Below, one piece after another: positions 1 to 5,462 of a stretch of DNA of 14,079 nt. This DNA comes from an uncultured Planctomycetaceae bacterium. GTDB lineage: Bacteria; Planctomycetota; Planctomycetia; Pirellulales; Pirellulaceae. How positions within the stretch are numbered: position 1 is the first letter of the stretch; every line of letters starts with the position of its first letter. A program made the translations under genes and the position numbers. Under the pieces are notes generated by a model. It ran no database searches and had not been told where the DNA came from. It saw only the letters and a program-made list of their open reading frames with translations. The stretch lies in NCBI GenBank assembly GCA_903927685.1, contig CAIYOB010001062.1:1-14079 (forward strand), read 5' to 3'.

Positions 1-316
1 ACCGATATTCGACCCGCAGGATGTAATGCGAGAACTTGTCCTTGTAGAACAGGTGGCCGAACCGGTTGTCAAACTTGTCGTACTTGTCGTAAGCCACCTT
101 CAGCACGCCGTCTTCGACCCGGAACGTATTGCCGAAATTGTCGCCCAAGTCGTAGCCCTTGATCTTCGGCGTCCAACCCGTCAGGTCTTGGCCGTTGAAC
201 AACTGCACCCACTGGCCCTCGCGCGCCCCGTCGCCAGCCCCCTCGTCCGCCGCCCCGGCCATTGCCGCCAGCCAAGCCCAGCACGCCACCTGCAGTCCCA
301 GTGTCATCGCTTTCAT
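1..316 (-). CDS. Secreted DUF1080 (3-keto-disaccharide hydrolase-like) protein, 5' part only
   Basis: The gene reads leftwards and runs off the window, so only its first 105 codons are visible. It starts at ATG 316 (an in-frame ATG at 307 is also possible). Residues 1-22 form a signal peptide with an Ala-rich end (AMAGAAD), so the protein is probably exported. Residues 36-48 (WVQLFNGQDLTGW) are the hallmark start of the DUF1080 beta-sandwich, followed by the typical 'FRVEDGVLKV' strand at 65-74. Family knowledge: DUF1080 proteins resemble concanavalin-like glycosidase folds, are very numerous in planctomycetes, and some act on 3-keto-glycosides made by Gfo/Idh/MocA oxidoreductases. Its divergent neighbour at 552 is such an oxidoreductase, which supports that role but does not prove it. 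Family assignment is secure; the substrate is unknown. Confidence 0.85.
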   Translation of the reverse strand, partial: MKAMTLGLQVACWAWLAAMAGAADEGAGDGAREGQWVQLFNGQDLTGWTPKIKGYDLGDNFGNTFRVEDGVLKVAYDKYDKFDNRFGHLFYKDKFSHYILRVEYR

Positions 317-503
317 CGTGGGTTGTCTTTCTTCATGGAAAGGAACGATCGATCATCCACCCGACTGTAAGCCAACGCGTAGGCAAGGTCAAGTCAACGC
401 TCCGACACAACACCCCGCCGCGGGACTGGTCCGTGCCGCGTTCCGCAGGAGCGGTCCGGCAGCGGCCGCCCCGAAACGCTCTTTCGCATTCTGCGGACAG
501 CCT

Positions 504-509
504 TATAAT
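504..509 (+). promoter_or_regulatory. Likely -10 box for the Gfo/Idh/MocA gene
   Basis: A perfect TATAAT stands out in otherwise GC-rich DNA, 43 bp before the start codon at 552. No good -35 hexamer is visible 16-18 bp upstream. The rest of the 235-bp divergent spacer (317-551) shows no gene or repeat. Transcription would start near 516, giving a short leader with GAGGG at 543-547 as the ribosome binding site. The role is inferred from sequence only. Confidence 0.5.
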
Positions 510-551
510 AGACGGCCTATCTTTCCCAACGTCCAGCTTCACGAGGGTCCG

Positions 552-1634
552 ATGGCAACAGGGTTCGGAATTATCGGCTGTGGCATGATCGCCAATTTCC
601 ACTGCAAGGCCGTGGCGGATCTGCGGAACGCCAAGGTGGCGGCCTGTTTCGATACCCGGCCGGAGGCGGCGGATCGCCTGGCCGCGCAAGTCGGCTGCCG
701 GGCTTACCACGACCTGGACGCGATGCTAGCAGACCCGGACGTCCACGTTGTCACGATCGGGACGCCCAGCGGGGCGCACATGGAGCCTGCGGTGGCGGCC
801 GCGAAAGCCGGCAAGCACGTGATCGTCGAAAAACCGCTCGAGGTGACGCTGAAACGCTGCGACGCGGTGATCAAAGCTTGTGCAGCATCCGGCGTCACGC
901 TGGCCACGATTTTCCCCTCGCGGTTCCACGAATCGTCCCAGTTGCTGAAGCGGGCTGTCGAGCAGGGCCGGTTCGGACGGCTGACGATTGGCGATGCCTA
1001 CGTCAAGTGGTACCGCACCCAGCAGTATTACGACAGCGGCGCTTGGCGGGGCACGTGGGCGTTGGACGGTGGCGGGGCCCTGATGAACCAGGCCATCCAC
1101 AGCGTGGACCTGCTGTTGTGGCTGATGGGGCCCGTGGTCGAAGTCACCGCGCACATGGCCACGCTGGCCCACGAGCGGATCGAAGTCGAAGACGTGGCGA
1201 TGGCGACGCTGCGATTCGCCAACGGAGCGCTGGGCGTGATCGAAGCGACGACCGCCGCCTACCCCGGCGCACTGAAACGCGTCGAGATCCACGGCTCGGA
1301 AGGCTCGGCCGTGCTCGAAGAAGAGGACCTCAAGACCTGGGCCTTTGCCAAGCCGACGGCGCGCGACAAGGCGTTGCTCGAGCGGATGGCGGGCAAGACG
1401 CAGACCGGCGGTGGAGCCGCGGACCCGGCCGCCATCGGACATCACGGCCACACGGCGATGTTCAAGGACGTGCTGAAGGCGATCGGCAGCGGTTCCCGGC
1501 CATTGGTCGACGGCGCCGAAGGCCGCCGGTCGGTCGAAGTGATCCTGGCGATCTACAAAGCCGCCCTGACGGGGCGCAGTGTGGCGCTGCCCCTGGCCGG
1601 CGATCCGAACCTGAAGAGCAAAGCCAAGGGGTAG
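552..1634 (+). CDS. Gfo/Idh/MocA family NAD(P)-dependent oxidoreductase
   Basis: A 360-residue cytoplasmic oxidoreductase of normal family length. The Rossmann fingerprint GIIGCGMIA lies at residues 6-14. The family EKP motif is at 93-95; its Lys is the usual catalytic or cofactor-contacting residue. The C-terminal substrate domain carries GGGALMNQAIHSVD (173-186), with the conserved His183 and Asp186. ATG 552 is chosen because GAGGG lies just upstream and the Rossmann fold begins immediately after it; the longer open frame back to 159 adds only non-homologous, Pro/Arg-rich sequence. Known members oxidise or reduce sugars, inositols and glycosides. The divergent DUF1080 gene suggests oxidation of a glycoside hydroxyl to a ketone, but the substrate cannot be read from sequence. 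The next gene begins 32 bp downstream, so this is probably the first gene of a short operon. Confidence 0.9.
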   Translation: MATGFGIIGCGMIANFHCKAVADLRNAKVAACFDTRPEAADRLAAQVGCRAYHDLDAMLADPDVHVVTIGTPSGAHMEPAVAAAKAGKHVIVEKPLEVTLKRCDAVIKACAASGVTLATIFPSRFHESSQLLKRAVEQGRFGRLTIGDAYVKWYRTQQYYDSGAWRGTWALDGGGALMNQAIHSVDLLLWLMGPVVEVTAHMATLAHERIEVEDVAMATLRFANGALGVIEATTAAYPGALKRVEIHGSEGSAVLEEEDLKTWAFAKPTARDKALLERMAGKTQTGGGAADPAAIGHHGHTAMFKDVLKAIGSGSRPLVDGAEGRRSVEVILAIYKAALTGRSVALPLAGDPNLKSKAKG

Positions 1635-1666
1635 AGAGCGGCGGCTGATCGCCGAGGGACGTCGAC

Positions 1667-2629
1667 ATGAAGCAGCTCGCGGATTGGCTGGCCTATCTGT
1701 TTGTGCGGCTGTTCATCTGCCTGATCCAGACCTTGTCGCTGGAGACTTGCCAAGCCGTCTCCCGGCTGTTGGCTTGGCTGGCGTGCGACATCGTCCGGGT
1801 GCGGCGGCGCGTCGTCGACGACAATCTCCGGCACGTGTTCCCCGCCTGGACCGACCGCGAGCGCCGGGACGTGACTCGGCAGATGTGGGAGCATCTGTTC
1901 CTGATGGTCTGCGAAATTGCCCATGCTCCGCGGAAAGTCCACGAGACGAACTGGCGGCGGTATTTTGAGTTTCGCGGCAAGCGGGAAATGGTCGAAATCC
2001 TGTTGGACTCGCGACCGACCGTCTTTGTCTCGGGCCATTTCGGCAACTTTGAATTGTCCTCGTTCATGATGGGCCTGTTGGGGTTCCCGACGTACGCGAT
2101 TGCCCGCCGCTTGGACAATCCCTATTTGGACCGCTACATCAACCAGTTCCGCAGCACCAACGGCCAGTTCATCCTGCCCAAAGACGGCAGCTCCGCGCAA
2201 GTCGATGCGGTGCTCCGCTCGGGCGGAGTGATCGCCCTGCTGGGCGACCAGAGCGCTGGCCCCAAGGGCTGTTGGGTCGATTTTCTCGGCCGCCCGGCGT
2301 CGTGCCACAAGGCCGTCGCATTATTCACCTTGGTCAGCGGAGCGCCGCTGGTGGTGGCCTACGGGAAACGGACTGGCGGGCCGCTGCAGTTCGAATTGGG
2401 CATGGGGGGGATTGCCGATCCGCAGGTTCCCAGCGAGGATTTGGGAGGTGTCAAACCGCTGACGCAGTGGTACAATCGAGCCCTCGAACAGATCATCCTC
2501 GCCGCTCCGGAGCAGTACTGGTGGGTGCACCGGCGCTGGAAAGGCGAGCCACCGAAGAAAGCCGGAGCGAGCGGCCAGACAGGCTACGCACCGCCCACGG
2601 CTCCGCCCGCCCAACGTTCGGCGGCCTGA
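1667..2629 (+). CDS. LpxL/HtrB-like lysophospholipid (lipid A-type) acyltransferase
   Basis: A 320-residue membrane-associated acyltransferase. The N-terminus (residues 5-38) is hydrophobic, as in LpxL proteins, which are anchored on the cytoplasmic face of the inner membrane. The catalytic H-x4-E motif is HFGNFE (His124, Glu129). Later blocks also fit the family: GVIALLGDQSAGPKG (about 187-201), where the Asp-Gln pair is usual, and PEQYWWVHRRW (291-301). These enzymes transfer a fatty acyl chain to a lipid A precursor or related glycolipid; the real acceptor here is unknown. The last 20 or so residues are Pro/Ala/Gly-rich and probably disordered. ATG 1667 has a GAGGGA-type site just upstream. 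The gene follows the oxidoreductase by 32 bp and precedes the Rieske gene by 53 bp, so co-transcription is likely without an evident shared pathway. Confidence 0.88.
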   Translation: MKQLADWLAYLFVRLFICLIQTLSLETCQAVSRLLAWLACDIVRVRRRVVDDNLRHVFPAWTDRERRDVTRQMWEHLFLMVCEIAHAPRKVHETNWRRYFEFRGKREMVEILLDSRPTVFVSGHFGNFELSSFMMGLLGFPTYAIARRLDNPYLDRYINQFRSTNGQFILPKDGSSAQVDAVLRSGGVIALLGDQSAGPKGCWVDFLGRPASCHKAVALFTLVSGAPLVVAYGKRTGGPLQFELGMGGIADPQVPSEDLGGVKPLTQWYNRALEQIILAAPEQYWWVHRRWKGEPPKKAGASGQTGYAPPTAPPAQRSAA

Positions 2630-2682
2630 CGCCGCCGCTGTCCGTCCGCGAGGTCCACGCCGCAGAAGGGATTGCTTCACCC

Positions 2683-2994
2683 ATGCCGAATTGGGTCCGC
2701 GTCGCCACGGTGAGTGAGTGCCCGCCGGGCGAGGCTCGCGAGTTCGTCGTCCAGGATCGCATCGTCGCCTTGTTTCAGGTGGACGGCCGGTTCTATGCGC
2801 TGGACGGGATTTGTCCGCACCAGGGCGGGCCGCTGGGGCATGGAAAACTGTGCGGCGGGATCGTGACTTGTCCGTGGCACGGGTGGCAATTCGACGTCGT
2901 CACCGGCCAGCACCAGGCCAATCGGACGCTGCAGCAGCCCGGATATCCCGTCCGGGTCGAAGGCCAGGAGATCTTTGTGGCGGTGAACGGATGA
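2683..2994 (+). CDS. Small Rieske [2Fe-2S] ferredoxin
   Basis: A 103-residue soluble protein made of a single Rieske domain. The cluster ligands are all present: Cys44 and His46 in CPHQGG, and Cys63 and His66 in CPWHGW, with 16 residues between the two boxes. There is no signal or membrane segment, so it is of the ferredoxin or NirD-like small-subunit type rather than a cytochrome bc1 Rieske subunit. Such proteins pass electrons to oxygenases or reductases, but no terminal oxygenase, reductase or flavoprotein partner is seen nearby. AAGGG at 2666-2670 is a rather distant ribosome binding site. Its stop codon overlaps the start of the next gene in an ATGA arrangement, which implies translational coupling to the acetyltransferase. 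The domain is certain; the electron partner is unknown. Confidence 0.9.
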   Translation: MPNWVRVATVSECPPGEAREFVVQDRIVALFQVDGRFYALDGICPHQGGPLGHGKLCGGIVTCPWHGWQFDVVTGQHQANRTLQQPGYPVRVEGQEIFVAVNG

Positions 2995-3974
2995 TTCGTT
3001 ATACGGCGTTCGTGAACACCGATGCCCCGGCCCTGGTGGAGCTTTGGAACCGCCAGCCCGGCAGGCGTTCCCTGACGCAGCCGATGGCTTTGCTGGTGTT
3101 GGAAGAATGCGTCTTCGGCAAGCCGTATTTCGACCGCCACGGACTGGTCGTGGCGCGGGAAGACGACCGCGTGGTGGGCTTCGCGCACGCCGGCTTTGCG
3201 GTCAGCGCGGACGGCCAGCGGTTGAGCCGCGAGGTGGGGGCCGTCCACCTGCTGGTCGTGGCGGAGCATCCGCAGCGGGAGTCCATCGCGCGCGGCTTGC
3301 TGGCCGCCGGCGAGTCCTACTTGGTTCAGCAGGGCGCCAGCACGCTGTGGGCCGGCTGTACGCTGCCGGCACACGGCTTCTATCTCGGCCTGTACGGCCA
3401 CTCCGAGTCGCCCGGCGTATTGGAGTCGGACGCGGACAGCTTGGCCTTGTTCCGCGAAGCCGGTTACACCGAAGTGGAACACCACACGGTCTTGCAGCGG
3501 CCGCTCGCCAACTTTCGCCCCCCCGTTGACCGCAAACAGGTTCAACTGCGGCGGCTGTACCACGTCGAATCCGAGGCGAATCCGCCGGTCGCCTCGTGGT
3601 TGGAAGCCTGGCGGTTGGAACCGTTCGAGCGCGTGCACCACCGCTTGTTCATGCGCGGCGCTGCCGAACCTTGCGGGTCGGTCAGGGTCCGCTATCGAGA
3701 GCCCGTGCCGGGCGACCCACGGCCCGACGTGTTGAGCCTGGAAGACCTGCACGTGCCCGCCGAACGGCGCGGCCAGGGCTTGGGAGCATTCCTCCTGGCC
3801 GAGGCCCTGCGCACGGCCCAGGCCAAGGGCCTCACGCTGGCCGAAGTCCAGGTGTCACAACACAATCCGCCCGCCTTGACCCTGTTCAGGAAACTGGGGT
3901 TCCAGCCCATCGACCGCGGTTGGGTGCTGCGCAAGGCCGGCGGCGGACAGCCCGGACCGGGGCTGGGCGGTTGA
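2991..3974 (+). CDS. Tandem-domain GNAT family N-acetyltransferase
   Basis: A 327-residue cytoplasmic protein with two GNAT-like halves. The C-terminal half (about 185-312) has a clear acetyl-CoA loop RGQGLG (260-265) after the strand VLSLEDLHVP, and a typical end with NPPALTLFRKLGF (292-304). The N-terminal half (about 1-165) has GNAT-like strands (EVGAVHLLVV, 81-90) and a matching end, ALFREAGY (152-159), but lacks an R/Q-x-x-G-x-G/A loop: HPQRESIARG stands in its place. Acetyl-CoA binding is therefore probably confined to the C-terminal half. Double-GNAT proteins include mycothiol synthase, but nothing here supports that specific role. The start overlaps the Rieske stop by four bases, so its translation is probably coupled. 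The acetyl acceptor is unknown. Confidence 0.85.
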   Translation: MIRYTAFVNTDAPALVELWNRQPGRRSLTQPMALLVLEECVFGKPYFDRHGLVVAREDDRVVGFAHAGFAVSADGQRLSREVGAVHLLVVAEHPQRESIARGLLAAGESYLVQQGASTLWAGCTLPAHGFYLGLYGHSESPGVLESDADSLALFREAGYTEVEHHTVLQRPLANFRPPVDRKQVQLRRLYHVESEANPPVASWLEAWRLEPFERVHHRLFMRGAAEPCGSVRVRYREPVPGDPRPDVLSLEDLHVPAERRGQGLGAFLLAEALRTAQAKGLTLAEVQVSQHNPPALTLFRKLGFQPIDRGWVLRKAGGGQPGPGLGG

Positions 3975-3975
3975 A

Positions 3976-4013
3976 AACCCTGGTCCGAGCAGACGGTTCG
4001 GTTGTACCAGGTT
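3976..4013. terminator. Possible bidirectional terminator between convergent genes
   Basis: The 61-bp gap between the converging acetyltransferase and sufS genes holds an interrupted stem. The arms are AACC(C)TGGT at 3976-3984 and ACCAGGTT at 4006-4013, with an inner pairing CCGA (3985-3988) to TCGG (3998-4001). A short T-rich stretch (CTGTTTC) follows on the plus side. The stem has a bulge and an asymmetric inner loop and there is no strong T tract, so the call is tentative. Confidence 0.35.
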
Positions 4014-4035
4014 CTGTTTCCCGCGGACGGGCACG

Positions 4036-5304
4036 CTACCGTCGCAGAACGCGGAGAGCCTTGCGGAGCGATTCGCCGAGCTTGTCAATCTCTGCGGGCG
4101 TGTTGTAGAAGTAGAAACTTGCCCGAGTACTGGCCGACACACCCAGGCGGGCGTGCAGGGGCATGGCACAATGATGTCCGGCGCGGACGGCGACGCCCTG
4201 TTCGTCCATGATCATCGCCAAGTCGTTGGCTTGAATGCCTTCGGCCGCAAAGGCGACGATGCCGCCGCGGAGTTCCCAGGCCGGCCCCAGAATGCGCACT
4301 CCGTCCAACTGGCTGAGCAGCTCGTAGGCCTGCCTGGTCAGCAGCCGCTCGTACCGCTGGATGGCGTCGATGCCGATCGCCTCCAAGTACACGATCGCCG
4401 CGGCCAGGCCCAGCGCGGGCACGATGGGCGGCGTCCCGGCTTCGAATCGCGACGGCAAATCAGCGGGCTCGAAACCGTCCAGCGTCACCCGGTGGATCAT
4501 GCTGCCGCCGCCCAGGAACGGCGGCATGGATTCCAGGATCCGCTCCCGGCCGTACAGCACACCGACGCCGGAGGGGCCGAGCATCTTGTGGGCGCTGAAG
4601 GCGACGAAGTCGGCGTCCCAGGCCTGGACGTCGGTGACCTCGTGCGGGGCGCTTTGGGCGGCGTCGACCAGCACCAAGGCGCCCGCCTCGTGGGCTCGCC
4701 GGATGATCGTCGCCACCGGATTATGCGTGCCGAGCACGTTCGAGACGGCCACGACGGAGACGAATTTCGTCCGCTCGGTCAGGAACTGGTCGAGCGCCTC
4801 CAAGACCAGCTGGCCATCGTCGGTGAGGGGCAGAAACCGCAGTCGGCAGCCTGTCCGCTGGGCCAGTTGTTGCCAGGGGACGATATTCGAATGATGCTCC
4901 ATCTCGGTCAGCAGCACTTCATCGCCGGGCTGCAAGTTGGCGTCGCCCCAACTGCGTGCGACCAGGTTGATCGACGCCGTCGTGCCGGCCGTAAAGATGA
5001 TCTCATGCGCCCGCCGGGCGTGGATGAACCGCTGGACCGTCTCGCGGGCGCGTTCGTACAGGTCGGTGCTCAACTCGCTCAGAAAGTGAATGCCGCGGTG
5101 GACGTTGGCATACTGTTGTTCGTAGGCCGTCGACATGGCGTCGATGACCTGCCGGGGGCGTTGGGTGGTCGCGGCGTTGTCCAGATAGACCAACGGGACG
5201 CGGTCATGGATTTGGGACGCCAAAATCGGAAAATCGCCGCGGAGGGCTGCGACATCCAACGGGAGTTCCTCAAGCGGATTGAGCGACATTCTTGAGCCAT
5301 TCAT
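4036..5304 (-). CDS. sufS: SufS-type (group II) cysteine desulfurase
   Basis: A 422-residue PLP enzyme that removes sulfur from cysteine, forming alanine and an enzyme persulfide used for Fe-S cluster assembly. Visible landmarks: the LDNAATTQRP start (41-50), the paired His137-His138 (EMEHHSNIVPW), VDAAQS (213-218), the PLP lysine Lys240 in SAHKMLGPSG, and the persulfide-forming Cys379 in VRAGHHCAMPLH. The last motif matches SufS better than CsdA or IscS. Start 5304 (MNGSRMSLN) is used, but ATG 5289 is equally possible since neither has a good ribosome binding site. An open frame continues upstream to 5982, but that part is antisense to the GH95-like gene and has no SufS homology. No sufB, sufC, sufD or sufU/sufE gene lies beside it within the window. 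Confidence 0.93.
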   Translation of the reverse strand: MNGSRMSLNPLEELPLDVAALRGDFPILASQIHDRVPLVYLDNAATTQRPRQVIDAMSTAYEQQYANVHRGIHFLSELSTDLYERARETVQRFIHARRAHEIIFTAGTTASINLVARSWGDANLQPGDEVLLTEMEHHSNIVPWQQLAQRTGCRLRFLPLTDDGQLVLEALDQFLTERTKFVSVVAVSNVLGTHNPVATIIRRAHEAGALVLVDAAQSAPHEVTDVQAWDADFVAFSAHKMLGPSGVGVLYGRERILESMPPFLGGGSMIHRVTLDGFEPADLPSRFEAGTPPIVPALGLAAAIVYLEAIGIDAIQRYERLLTRQAYELLSQLDGVRILGPAWELRGGIVAFAAEGIQANDLAMIMDEQGVAVRAGHHCAMPLHARLGVSASTRASFYFYNTPAEIDKLGESLRKALRVLRR

Positions 5305-5350
5305 TTCTCGAACGGTGCCAGGTCCTGGTTGGCCTGTCCCACCGCACGGT

Positions 5351-5379
5351 AGTCTAGGAGTCCGGGCTGCCGTCGGCAA
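5351..5379 (-). promoter_or_regulatory. Candidate promoter for sufS
   Basis: Reading on the minus strand, TTGCCG (5379-5374) and TAGACT (5356-5351) are separated by exactly 17 bp and lie about 47 bp upstream of the 5304 start. Each matches four of six consensus positions. If used, sufS has its own promoter rather than depending on the GH95-like gene 158 bp upstream. The rest of 5305-5462 shows no gene or repeat that I can support. Confidence 0.3.
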
Positions 5380-5462
5380 GGGCCGCAGGGGTGGGGATGC
5401 AGGCCGCCGGAAGTACCGGGCAGACACTTCGCCGCTCGCCGGATCGCACCTTGGCCGCCGAG

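Noticed and set aside
159..551. In-frame upstream extension of the Gfo/Idh/MocA gene
   Set aside because: It adds about 131 residues of Pro/Arg-rich sequence unlike the family, overlaps the divergent DUF1080 gene and its spacer, and the Rossmann fold starts right after ATG 552.
2620..2636. GGCGGC/GCCGCC hairpin over the stop of the lipid acyltransferase gene as a terminator
   Set aside because: Only six base pairs and no T tract, and the next gene follows closely; GC-rich DNA yields such stems by chance.
4153..5295. Long plus-strand open frame opposite sufS
   Set aside because: It is the antisense of a clearly recognised gene; its composition is biased (His, Asp, Gln, Arg) and no motif is seen.
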